From assembly GCA_027064715.1 (NCBI GenBank), contig JAMOPG010000203.1:1-33549 (forward strand): DNA of 33,549 bases, read 5' to 3'. How positions within the stretch are numbered: position 1 is the first letter of the stretch; each line of letters starts with the position of its first letter. Made by a program: the position numbers and the translations under genes. The stretch comes from Desulfobacterales bacterium. GTDB lineage: Bacteria; Desulfobacterota; Desulfovibrionia; Desulfovibrionales; Desulfothermaceae. Below are positions 1-9,152 of this stretch, in pieces. The notes under the pieces were generated by a model. The model ran no database searches. It saw only the letters and a list, made by a program, of their open reading frames with translations, and was not told where the DNA came from.

Positions 1-130
1 CCAGTTTTTTCTTTGTTCCCCCAGTGGAGATCAACTCTACATCATGATCTGCTAAAAATCTAGCAAAATCAATAAGTTTTGATTTGTCTGTAACACTTAT
101 TAATGCCCTTTTGATTTTTAGATATTTCAT
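1..130 (-). CDS. purH: Bifunctional AICAR transformylase/IMP cyclohydrolase, N-terminal part, running off the left edge
   Basis: Reverse complement from ATG at 130 reads [43 protein letters not shown]..., matching the PurH N-terminus (RALISVSDKxGLxxFAxxLxxxGxELxSTGGT). Not in the ORF track because it is truncated. Confidence 0.9.
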   Translation of the reverse strand, partial: MKYLKIKRALISVTDKSKLIDFARFLADHDVELISTGGTKKKL

Positions 131-229
131 GTCTAATATCCTCCTTCTTTTGACAAAACATCCAATAAAAATCACAGATATTTTGTCAAAGCTTCCAATT
201 TATGGCAATAAATTTTTTTCAATTAAAGT

Positions 230-245
230 TGGAATAGGAGTTGCA
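230..245 (+). promoter_or_regulatory. Candidate sigma54 (-24/-12) promoter for the flagellar operon
   Basis: TGGAATAGGAGTTGCA: GG and GC separated by exactly 10 nt, close to TGGCAC-N5-TTGCA, about 40-50 nt upstream of flgB. Confidence 0.6.
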
Positions 246-286
246 AAAATTTTAATACAAATTAACAAAAAAAATAATAGTAGGAG

Positions 287-694
287 ATGGTTATGAAAAA
301 GTTGTTTGAGCCACATATAGAGCTTGTAAAATATGTAATGGATTTAAGATTGATACGTCAAAATATTGTCGCCAGTAATCTGGCAAATATAGAAAACCCC
401 AATTATAAGGCAAGGCGGATTGATTTTGAAGAGAAGTTACAAGCTGCTTTAAATTTAAAAGAATCTGGGGCTATGGCAAGGACCAATGAAAGACATCTGC
501 CAACTTCGGTTTTGGTAGAGCCAGATTTTTATAAAGAATTGGAGATCAGGGTTGTTCAAGGAGAGGACAGTGTAGATCTAGACAAAGAAATGACTATTCA
601 GGCCAAGAATGTATTGGCATACAAAACACTAAGTAATGTGCTTACAAAGGAATTTCAACTTCTAAAGGATGTTATTGTAGAAGGAGGGAAATAA
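287..694 (+). CDS. flgB: Flagellar basal-body rod protein FlgB
   Basis: 135 aa; N-terminal RLIRQNIVASNLANIENPNYKARRIDFEEKL is typical of FlgB; first gene of flgBC-fliE order. Start may be the ATG at 293. Confidence 0.95.
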   Translation: MVMKKLFEPHIELVKYVMDLRLIRQNIVASNLANIENPNYKARRIDFEEKLQAALNLKESGAMARTNERHLPTSVLVEPDFYKELEIRVVQGEDSVDLDKEMTIQAKNVLAYKTLSNVLTKEFQLLKDVIVEGGK

Positions 695-1137
695 TGGGTA
701 TAAATTTTATGACAGCCCTAGATATTGCTTCTTCTGGATTGTCTGCACAAAGGACACTTTTAAATGTAATATCTATGAATTTGGCAAATATAAACACAAC
801 AAGGACCCAAGAAGGCGGGCCTTATAGGAAAAAAGAGGTTATTTTTCAGTCAGCACCAATAAAGTGGCCGTCTGATAACCTCATGAGAACAGAGCTTGAA
901 AGACAGATTAAGGGAGTTAAAGTAAATAGGATAGTTGAAGATTATGATGGTGTGAGAAAGGTGTATGATCCAAATCATCCTGATGCAGATGAGGACGGGT
1001 ATGTTTCTTATCCTGATATCAATGTAGTGGAGGAAATGGCAAAAATGCTCACAGCTCTAAGAAGTTATGAGGCAAATTTATCAACAGTAACATCAATAAA
1101 GACTATGTTAAATAGTGCTCTTCAGATTGCTAGATAA
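694..1137 (+). CDS. flgC: Flagellar basal-body rod protein FlgC
   Basis: ALDIASSGLSAQRTLLNVISMNLANINTTRT...PYRKKEVIF and C-terminal YEANLSTVTSIKTMLNSALQI; start overlaps the flgB stop. Confidence 0.95.
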   Translation: MGINFMTALDIASSGLSAQRTLLNVISMNLANINTTRTQEGGPYRKKEVIFQSAPIKWPSDNLMRTELERQIKGVKVNRIVEDYDGVRKVYDPNHPDADEDGYVSYPDINVVEEMAKMLTALRSYEANLSTVTSIKTMLNSALQIAR

Positions 1138-1154
1138 AAGGTAAGGAGGAGGGT

Positions 1155-1457
1155 ATGAGCATTAAGTCAATAGCTAACAATGCATATCTAAATGCATTAA
1201 ATACAGAACCAAAAAGATATGCTACTTCTAAACCTAAAGAATCCTTTATGGAAACTATAGAAGAATCATTGAAAAAAGTAAATGATCTTCAGTTAGAAAA
1301 GGATCAAATGATTGAGGAATTTGCAGTAGGCAAAAATGAAAATGTGCATGAGTTAATGATTGCACTTCAAAAGGCAGATATTGCAATGAAACTTACTTCT
1401 GCTGTTAGAAATAAAGTTATGGAGGCATATAAGCAATTGATTAATATGCCTATGTAG
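1155..1457 (+). CDS. fliE: Flagellar hook-basal body complex protein FliE
   Basis: 100 aa; C-terminal HELMIALQKADIAMKLTSAVRNKVMEAYKQLINMPM is diagnostic of FliE. Confidence 0.95.
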   Translation: MSIKSIANNAYLNALNTEPKRYATSKPKESFMETIEESLKKVNDLQLEKDQMIEEFAVGKNENVHELMIALQKADIAMKLTSAVRNKVMEAYKQLINMPM

Positions 1458-1498
1458 CTTATTAAAAAATAAGTTAGCTATGTAGGAGGCTATTTTAA

Positions 1499-3088
1499 AT
1501 GGAAAATCCATTACCCAAGTGGAATCAAAAAATAAAAGATTTGTGGAGTAAAGGAACAACCCCACAAAAAATAATTGCAATTGGAGTAATGCTCTCAGTT
1601 ACCATTATGTTCATTTTTTTAATGGTGTGGTTAAATCAAGAAGAATATGGGGCATTATATTCAAATCTAAAACAGGAAGATTCTGCTGCTGTTGTAAAAT
1701 ATTTAAAAAAGCACAATATAAAATATAAACTGCAAGACAATGGTGGGACTATTTTGGTCCCTAAGGACAAGGTGTATGAGCTCAGATTAGAGATTGCAGG
1801 GCAAGATATATTAGAAAAAGGTGGTGTAGGTTTTGATATATTTTCAAAAAGCTCAATAGGACAAACGGATTTTGTGCAAAGAATCAACTATCAAAGGGCT
1901 CTTCAAGGTGAATTAGCAACTACTATTTCTGCAATACCTGAAATTATAGCTGCCAGGGTTCATTTGGTCCTTCCCAAAAAGTCTCTTTTTTTAGAAGAAC
2001 AGACTCCAGCGTCAGCCTCTATATTGGTCCAATTAAAAAGGGGAAAGGAACTAACAAAAGAACAGATAAAGAGCATAGTAAATCTAGTGGCAACAGCTGT
2101 AGAAGGGCTTTCGCCCGAAAATATCACTCTTATAGACAATAGGGGACGGCTGCTTTATCGATCTAAAAATGAAGGGGAAATGGCTTTAACAACAAGCCAG
2201 ATGGAATATAAATTAAATCTTGAACAGTCACTTACAAAAAAGATTGAGAGCTTACTATTTCCAGTAATTGGGGCAGGAAAGGTTATAGCTCAAGTGAATG
2301 TTGATCTTGATTTAAGTGAACAAAATATTTATAAAGAATTATATGATCCAGATTCATCTGTGGTAAGGAGTGAGCAGAGGGTAAAAGAGTCATCTAAGGG
2401 AACAGCACAGGCAGAGGCATCAAAAGCTGGGCCTCAGTATAAGGCACAGGGTGGAGGAACTACTACCACAGAAGAATCTTCCAGGATGCAGGAGACTATT
2501 AATTATGAAATCAGCAAACAGGAGCAAAGGGTACACATCCCCAAAGGTCAAATATCAAAAATTACAGTTGCTGTGCTTGTTGATGGGAAATATAAAAAAG
2601 GTAAAAATGGAAAACTCATATATGAACCAAGGTCAGATGTTGAATTGGAAAAGATAAAGGATATAGTGAAAAGTGCAGTGGGTTATGATCCAAAAAGGGG
2701 AGATGTAGTAGAGGTGGCCTCCATGCAATTTTCGCCAATAGAGCTTGCAGAGCCAAGTTTTTGGCAGGTAGTGTTAGATTATTTACATAAATTTATAAAA
2801 CCTATTTTAAATACACTAGTATTACTAATCTTTATCTTGTTTGTGCTGAGACCAGTGATACTCTCTATTGTAAAGCCTAAAGTAGAGGAAGAAGTTGCTG
2901 AGATAGAAGAACTACCAGAAGGAGAAGAAACTGAGGCTCCCCCACTGTCAGAAGAGGAGTTAAGAGCACTTGAGTCAAAAAGGCCCTTTGAAGAGATAAA
3001 GCAAAAGGTAGCTGCTATATTGGATAAATATCCAGAGGAGGCTATAGCAATAATTAAAGGTTGGGTAAGAGAAGAATCTAAAAGGTAA
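1499..3088 (+). CDS. fliF: Flagellar MS-ring protein FliF
   Basis: 529 aa; two TM regions, FDIFSKSSIGQTDFVQRINYQRALQGELATTI and RVHLVLPKKSLF motifs. Confidence 0.96.
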   Translation: MENPLPKWNQKIKDLWSKGTTPQKIIAIGVMLSVTIMFIFLMVWLNQEEYGALYSNLKQEDSAAVVKYLKKHNIKYKLQDNGGTILVPKDKVYELRLEIAGQDILEKGGVGFDIFSKSSIGQTDFVQRINYQRALQGELATTISAIPEIIAARVHLVLPKKSLFLEEQTPASASILVQLKRGKELTKEQIKSIVNLVATAVEGLSPENITLIDNRGRLLYRSKNEGEMALTTSQMEYKLNLEQSLTKKIESLLFPVIGAGKVIAQVNVDLDLSEQNIYKELYDPDSSVVRSEQRVKESSKGTAQAEASKAGPQYKAQGGGTTTTEESSRMQETINYEISKQEQRVHIPKGQISKITVAVLVDGKYKKGKNGKLIYEPRSDVELEKIKDIVKSAVGYDPKRGDVVEVASMQFSPIELAEPSFWQVVLDYLHKFIKPILNTLVLLIFILFVLRPVILSIVKPKVEEEVAEIEELPEGEETEAPPLSEEELRALESKRPFEEIKQKVAAILDKYPEEAIAIIKGWVREESKR

Positions 3089-3118
3089 CATGGTGGCAAA
3101 AAATAGAATCGAGGAAAA

Positions 3119-4138
3119 GTGATGCGTGAGATAAAGGATGTTAAAGAGCTTTCAGGAGTAGAGAAGACCGCTATCCTACTTTTGGCCCTTGGGGATAAAT
3201 ATGTACAGAAAATATTTAAGGAGTTAACAAGAGAAGAGATTGTGAAGGTCTCAAGAGCTATGGTGGATTTAGAAAAAATTCCTAAAGAAATTGTAGAACA
3301 GGTGTTAAGGGAGTTTCATGAGACCTTTATTTCAGGTTCTCATGTAATTGTTGGGGGGTCTGATCAGGCGAGAAAACTCTTGTCAAAGGCTTTAGATGGA
3401 AAAACCGTGGAAGAGATAATGAAAAATGTGGAATATGACTATAGACCTCCACCATTTAAAGGTCTTGAAAATTTCAGTCCTACAATTATGGCACAGATAC
3501 TTTCTAATGAGCATCCTCAAACTTTGGCCCTGATACTTGGATATCTTCCCTCTCAACAAGCAGCAGAGGTACTTAAAAATCTTCCCCCAGGGGTGAGGCC
3601 CGAGGTATTGCTTAGACTTGCAAAGTTGGAAACTGTACCACTTGAGATGTTATATGAAGTAGATTCAGTGCTTAGGGAACAGCTTGAAGCAATGGGTGGT
3701 GAAGGTCAAAAGGTTGGTGGTGTACAAGCTGTTGCTGAGATATTAAACTCTGTGGAAAGATCTGTTGAAGAGGAGGTACTTGCAGACATTGAGATGGAAT
3801 CTCCACAGCTAGCTGAAGAGATAAGAGAGTTGATGTTTGTATTTGAGGATATCAAAAATCTTGATGATCGCTCTATAAGAGAGATTTTAAAGGAAATATC
3901 CAATGAAGATTTAACACTTGCTCTAAAAGGTGCATCAGAGGAACTTAAACAAAAATTCTTCTCTAACTTATCAGAACGTGCAGCTGCTATGATTAAAGAA
4001 GACCTAGAGATTATGGGACCTGTCAGGATCTCAGATGTGGAAAAGGCTCAAAAGAACATTGTAAAGGTGGTGAGACAGCTCGAGGCTGAAGGCAGGATTG
4101 TGATAGCAGGAAAAGGAGGCGAGGATGTCCTTGTGTAA
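3119..4138 (+). CDS. fliG: Flagellar motor switch protein FliG
   Basis: 339 aa; LSGVEKTAILLLALGDKYVQKIFKEL, EHPQTLALILGYLPSQQAAEVLKNLP, C-terminal MGPVRISDVEKAQKNIVKVVRQLEAEGRIVI. Confidence 0.96.
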   Translation: MMREIKDVKELSGVEKTAILLLALGDKYVQKIFKELTREEIVKVSRAMVDLEKIPKEIVEQVLREFHETFISGSHVIVGGSDQARKLLSKALDGKTVEEIMKNVEYDYRPPPFKGLENFSPTIMAQILSNEHPQTLALILGYLPSQQAAEVLKNLPPGVRPEVLLRLAKLETVPLEMLYEVDSVLREQLEAMGGEGQKVGGVQAVAEILNSVERSVEEEVLADIEMESPQLAEEIRELMFVFEDIKNLDDRSIREILKEISNEDLTLALKGASEELKQKFFSNLSERAAAMIKEDLEIMGPVRISDVEKAQKNIVKVVRQLEAEGRIVIAGKGGEDVLV

Positions 4139-4853
4139 GGGACGAATCTTTTTGGGTAGTAGTGGTATTGTTGTAGATGAGGTAGAGTTTAGTAAAAAAC
4201 ATGTGGATACGGATTTATGGGATGAGAATATAGAAAAGAAGATTTTAGAAAAAATAAAAAATAAGGCATTTGAACAGGCAAGATCCATTGTTCAAGACGC
4301 ACAAAAACAGGCAATACAGATAAGAAATGATGCCTATGAACAGGGATATAAAGAAGGATATAAAAAGGGCATGGCCAAGGCTCATGAAGAGATTGAAAAG
4401 ATTAAAAAAGATACAGCTGCTAAATTAATTACAATAGTAAATAATATAGAGAATGAGAAGAAAAAAATCTTTGAAAAATATATTGATGAGATATTAAAGC
4501 TTATATTTATAAGTGTTGAAAAATTATCAGATATTGTATTTGTTGAACAAAAAAAGGCAGTTATAAAGGATATATTAGAAGATTGTCTTCAAGAAATAGA
4601 TAACTCTTCACAGGTAAAGATATTTGTAAATGAACAAGACTATCCATTAATAAAAGAGATTATTGAGGAAATAAAGTGTAATTATCCAGATATAAAAAAG
4701 TGGGACATAAGTGTAAAACAAGGTCTAAGTAGTGGTTCTGTGCAAATAGATACAGGGACATCAATGGTTGAAGATGCCTTTTTAAAAAGAAAAGAAAAAC
4801 TGATGGAGATTATAAAGAATATATCATTAGAAGAAGAGTATGAAGATAAGTGA
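4125..4853 (+). CDS. fliH: Flagellar assembly protein FliH
   Basis: 242 aa, position between fliG and fliI, coiled-coil with AYEQGYKEGYKKGMAKAHEE and typical C-terminal IDTGTSMVEDAF. Confidence 0.85.
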   Translation: MSLCKGRIFLGSSGIVVDEVEFSKKHVDTDLWDENIEKKILEKIKNKAFEQARSIVQDAQKQAIQIRNDAYEQGYKEGYKKGMAKAHEEIEKIKKDTAAKLITIVNNIENEKKKIFEKYIDEILKLIFISVEKLSDIVFVEQKKAVIKDILEDCLQEIDNSSQVKIFVNEQDYPLIKEIIEEIKCNYPDIKKWDISVKQGLSSGSVQIDTGTSMVEDAFLKRKEKLMEIIKNISLEEEYEDK

Positions 4854-6144
4854 GGCAATAGAAAATATATCAAAGTTACGTACTGTGGCCCAGTATGGTG
4901 TTGTTAGTAAGGTTGTGGGTCTTATAGTTGAGTGTAAAGGGCTGAGAACTTCTATTGGCTCAGTTTGTGAGATATTAATAGATGAGAAAAAAAAGATTTT
5001 GGCAGAAGTAGTTGGTTTTAGAGATTCCACTGTACTCCTTATGCCTTATGGGGATCTGTTTGGAATAAAGACAGGGGCTAGAGTCAAAAATTTGAATTTG
5101 CCTCCAGTAATTGGTGTGGGCAGTGGTCTTTTGGGGAGGGTTGTGGATAGTTTTGCAAGGCCCATAGATAATAAAGGGCCTGTCAAATATTCCTCTTTTT
5201 ATCCTCTATATGCAGAACCATTGAATCCTTTACTGAGAAGAAGAATTAGCGAGCCACTGGATGTTGGTATTAGGGCAATAAATGGACTTTTGACTCTGGG
5301 AAAGGGGCAGAGAATAGGTATAATGGCTGGCTCTGGGGTGGGAAAATCAACTCTTCTTGGTATGATCGCCAAATATACCACAGCAGATGTAAATGTCATA
5401 TGTCTGGTTGGTGAAAGGGGAAGGGAGGTCAATGAATTTATAGAGGATTCTCTTGGAGAACAAGGGCTCAAAAAGTCAGTGGTGGTGGTTGCTACTTCTG
5501 ACCAATCTCCACTCTTGAGAATGCGGGCTGCTTATACAGCTCAGACTATTGCAGAATATTTTAGGGATCAGTCAATGGATGTGTTACTTATGATGGATTC
5601 TATTACCAGGTTTGCAATGGCCTCCAGAGAGATTGGTTTGTCTGTTGGAGAACCTCCAACTTCAAAAGGCTATACTCCATCAGTTTTTTCACAACTGCCA
5701 AAACTACTAGAAAGGGCTGGGACATCAGATAAAGGCACTATTACAGGTATTTATACTGTCTTGGTAGAAGGGGATGACTTTACAGAACCAATAGCAGATG
5801 CTGTTAGATCTATTGTGGATGGACACATTGTACTCACCAGAGAACTTGCTGATATGGGGCACTATCCTGCAATAGATGTACTAAAAAGTGTTAGTAGATT
5901 AAGAAACCAAGTGATTGATAAAGAAAAGTTATCCCTTGGCAATAAATTATTATCTACTCTTGCTACTTATAAAAGAGTAGAAGATATGATAAATATTGGA
6001 GCATATCAAAAAGGATCAAATAAAGAGATTGATTTTGCTATTGAGAAAATAAATGAAATAAATAAATATTTAGTTCAAGAAATAGAAGAAAAGGCCTCCC
6101 TTGAAGATTCATTTTCCAGACTTAAAAAGATATTTATCCAATAG
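4840..6144 (+). CDS. fliI: Flagellum-specific export ATPase FliI
   Basis: 434 aa; Walker A GIMAGSGVGKSTLLGMIAK, LVGERGREVNEFI, DSITRFAMASREIGLSVGEPPTSKGYTPSVF. Confidence 0.96.
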   Translation: MKISEAIENISKLRTVAQYGVVSKVVGLIVECKGLRTSIGSVCEILIDEKKKILAEVVGFRDSTVLLMPYGDLFGIKTGARVKNLNLPPVIGVGSGLLGRVVDSFARPIDNKGPVKYSSFYPLYAEPLNPLLRRRISEPLDVGIRAINGLLTLGKGQRIGIMAGSGVGKSTLLGMIAKYTTADVNVICLVGERGREVNEFIEDSLGEQGLKKSVVVVATSDQSPLLRMRAAYTAQTIAEYFRDQSMDVLLMMDSITRFAMASREIGLSVGEPPTSKGYTPSVFSQLPKLLERAGTSDKGTITGIYTVLVEGDDFTEPIADAVRSIVDGHIVLTRELADMGHYPAIDVLKSVSRLRNQVIDKEKLSLGNKLLSTLATYKRVEDMINIGAYQKGSNKEIDFAIEKINEINKYLVQEIEEKASLEDSFSRLKKIFIQ

Positions 6145-6161
6145 TTCTTTTAAATCCTGTT

Positions 6162-8861
6162 TTATTCTTTTGGTAATTTTTCTATCTCCAGCCATAATGT
6201 AATTGTTTCTGGGTCATTGGGATCTGTTTTTATCTCAAATCCCAATTTTTTCCCTAATGCGATCATTGCCTTATTATCTCTCAAGGTGTAAGCCATGAGT
6301 CTCTTAGTTCCTCTCATCTTGCAATATCTAATCATCTTATCTAAAAGTATAGTTCCAAGACCCTTTAATTTTAGATCACTCCTTACAACAATGGAAAATT
6401 CTGCCTCCTCATTGTCAGGATCAAAATATGCCCTAACTTCACCCACGGTTTCGTTTTTGTCTAGTCCTTCTGTTAAGTTAATGGCTATAAAGGCCATTTC
6501 TCTATCATAGTCTATTTGTGTTAGATTGGCCATTTGTGTGTGGGTGAATTGGTGAACAAACCCAAAAAATCTCATTCTTAAATCATATTCTGAGAGTTTT
6601 TCCATAAATTTCATATGATTTTCTTCATCTTCTGGGCGGATTGGTCTTATAAATACCTTCAGGCCAGAAGGCAGTGATACATATTCTTCTAAATATTCGG
6701 GATAAGGCCTAATGACCAGCCTTGCATCACCACTTATGTTGGTTTCTTTTATTTTGACCTGTGCGTTTACAGCCATCACCCCTGAATCATTTAGCAATAG
6801 GGGATTTATAAAAATCTCTTTAATCTCTGGAATATCTATAACAAGTTGAGATAATTGAACCAAGGTCAATTTTAGAGACTCAACATCAATGTTGCTAATA
6901 CCACTAATCTGTTCTATTAATTTATAGATGTTGGTATGGATTAAGATCTCTTTGGCAATGGTCATATTAAGGGGTGGAAAACCTGCAGCAACATCTCTGT
7001 TTATTGTTACATGTTTTCCTCCTTCACCAATTACTATTACAGGGCCAAAAACATCATGGTCATAAATACCCAAAAACAATTCAAAGACATCTACTCTCTT
7101 GTATGACTTTTGGACAATGAATCCTTCGATATTTGCCTCTGGGCGATTTTTAATAGTCCTTCCAAGTATTGCTTGTGCTGCCTTTTTCACTTCAGCTTCA
7201 TTGTCAAGATCCCATTCAATAGCCCCTATTTCCTGGGGATTAGGTATATCTTTAGACGCAATTTTTATGCACACTGGATATCCTATTTCCCTTGCTACTA
7301 ATGTAACATCTTCCAAAGAATTTACAAACCTGGTCTCTGGAATGTGTATTGAATATAGGGAAAAGATCTCTTTAATCTCTGGAAGTGATAAAGTATCCCT
7401 TCCTTCTTTTAATGCATTTTTTACAATCATTCTTGCTGGTCGAGGATTAGGAGTGAATTCTTTAGGCACAGAAGGAGGGGTTTCCCTAAGAAGTTCTTGG
7501 TTTCTGCGAAAGTTTACCAGGTCCATGAATATTCTAACAGCCTGATCAGGGGTTTCATAGGTTGGGATTCCTGAAATTGAAAAAATACGCCTTGCCTCTT
7601 TTGTGTTTTTTTCACCAAGCCAGACAGTAAAGATATTTTTCCTGCTTTGGCCAATGGTATTAACAATGGCTCCTGCAATATCCCTTGCTGAAGCAAAGGC
7701 AGTGGGAACATGGATCACCATGATAGCGTCTACATTTTTATCTTTAATTAATGTGTCAAGCACAGCGGAATATACATCGCTTGGTGCATGATCAATTATT
7801 CTAATGGGATTTTCTCCAACAAACATATCTCCCAATTGTTTTTTTAGTTTATCTTTTGTTTCTTGACTAAGTGGAGCAAGGGTTCCTCCTAGCTCTAAAA
7901 GTTTTTTTCTTGCTATATGTGCTGGTCCGCCTCCATTGCTAATTATGGCTAGTTTATCTCCTCTTAAAGGTTTTGTCCTTGCCAGGGTTTCAACAGCACT
8001 GAAAAGTTCACTAATTTCGTAAACTCTGAGCATTCCAGCTCTGCGAAATAGTGCATCATATACAATGTCAATATCTACCTCTACACCTGATTCAAAGGCC
8101 AATATATCTGAGTTGTTATTTTCAACTTTGGCACCTTTTATTACTATTAAAGGTTTATTTCTAGATGCAGATCTTGCTGCAGATATGAATTTTCTTGGAT
8201 TACTGATCTGTTTAACATATAAAAGTATAGAAGAAGTATATGGATCCCCTGCAAGAAAATCTATTACTTCCTCAAAATTTATATCCAGAGAGTCACCAAG
8301 AGACAAGAAAGTTGAAAAACCAATGTGTTTTAGATGAGCCCAGTCAAGTACTGCCACACCCAGAGAATCAGATTGGGAGATAAAGGCAATCTTCCCTGCT
8401 GACACTGTTGTTGTGCCAAATGTAGCATTAAGACCTATTCTTGGAATTATTATTCCAAGACAATTTGGTCCTAAAATTCTCATGGAGTGCTTTTTGGCAA
8501 TATCTAAGCACAGTTTATCTAAACTTTTACCTCTTTCCTCATACTTATTGAGATCACTGCTCATTATCAGGACGGTTTTAGCCTCAGCATTACCTAATTG
8601 TTCCAGATAGTTGGGTATTATTTTAGGTGGCGTGCAAATAATGGACAAATCAGGAGATAAAGGGAGGCTTGCAATATCTGGATAGGCCAGGATTCCACCT
8701 ATTGATCTATATCTGGGATTGACAGGTAGTATAGGACCTGAAAAACCTCCGCTAATCAAATTTTTTATAACTATATTACCAATACTTTTAGGCCTGTTAG
8801 ATGCGCCTATAATGGCTACAGATTTTGGTCTGAAAAGATAATTAAGATCTTTAAGACTCAT
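6162..8861 (-). CDS. Acyl-CoA synthetase (NDP-forming)-like protein fused to a C-terminal GNAT acetyltransferase; Pat/PatZ-like protein lysine acetyltransferase
   Basis: 899 aa; CoA-binding start VAIIGASNRPKSIGNIV, succinyl-CoA-ligase-like core with ISNGGGPAHIA, ATP-grasp region, then GNAT domain RPIRPEDEENHMKFME...LKGLGTILLDKMI. Divergent from acs. Confidence 0.88.
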   Translation of the reverse strand: MSLKDLNYLFRPKSVAIIGASNRPKSIGNIVIKNLISGGFSGPILPVNPRYRSIGGILAYPDIASLPLSPDLSIICTPPKIIPNYLEQLGNAEAKTVLIMSSDLNKYEERGKSLDKLCLDIAKKHSMRILGPNCLGIIIPRIGLNATFGTTTVSAGKIAFISQSDSLGVAVLDWAHLKHIGFSTFLSLGDSLDINFEEVIDFLAGDPYTSSILLYVKQISNPRKFISAARSASRNKPLIVIKGAKVENNNSDILAFESGVEVDIDIVYDALFRRAGMLRVYEISELFSAVETLARTKPLRGDKLAIISNGGGPAHIARKKLLELGGTLAPLSQETKDKLKKQLGDMFVGENPIRIIDHAPSDVYSAVLDTLIKDKNVDAIMVIHVPTAFASARDIAGAIVNTIGQSRKNIFTVWLGEKNTKEARRIFSISGIPTYETPDQAVRIFMDLVNFRRNQELLRETPPSVPKEFTPNPRPARMIVKNALKEGRDTLSLPEIKEIFSLYSIHIPETRFVNSLEDVTLVAREIGYPVCIKIASKDIPNPQEIGAIEWDLDNEAEVKKAAQAILGRTIKNRPEANIEGFIVQKSYKRVDVFELFLGIYDHDVFGPVIVIGEGGKHVTINRDVAAGFPPLNMTIAKEILIHTNIYKLIEQISGISNIDVESLKLTLVQLSQLVIDIPEIKEIFINPLLLNDSGVMAVNAQVKIKETNISGDARLVIRPYPEYLEEYVSLPSGLKVFIRPIRPEDEENHMKFMEKLSEYDLRMRFFGFVHQFTHTQMANLTQIDYDREMAFIAINLTEGLDKNETVGEVRAYFDPDNEEAEFSIVVRSDLKLKGLGTILLDKMIRYCKMRGTKRLMAYTLRDNKAMIALGKKLGFEIKTDPNDPETITLWLEIEKLPKE

Positions 8862-9048
8862 CTTTGGCTCCTTTGTTTTAAGTCATTCTTAACTTAACAA
8901 ATAATTAAAGTAAATAACATATTTCGGGATAGAGTAAAGTTAAATTTAAAGATTTTATAAAAATTATTGATGTGTTAATTATTATCTTTTCAATGTCTAC
9001 AAATAGTGTGGGATTCACATTACCTGTAAAATTCATTTAAAAAAAGGG

Positions 9049-9074
9049 TTGACAAAAATTACTCTTTTTTACAT
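9049..9074 (+). promoter_or_regulatory. Candidate -35/-10 promoter upstream of acs
   Basis: Perfect TTGACA at 9049-9054, followed about 17 nt later by an AT-rich CATAAA(AT) element. The -10 is poor. Confidence 0.35.
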
Positions 9075-9152
9075 AAAATAATCAACCACACGACACTATA
9101 CATTTTTTTTGTTGTTTAACTTTAAAAATTTAAGAATGGAGAGAGGGCGGAC

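Noticed and set aside
84-296. Track ORF of 70 aa before flgB
   Set aside because: Overlaps the purH 5' end on the opposite strand and the divergent promoter region; no recognisable protein features.
7099-7545. 148-aa plus-strand ORF inside the Pat-like gene
   Set aside because: Shadow ORF antisense to a well-supported coding region.
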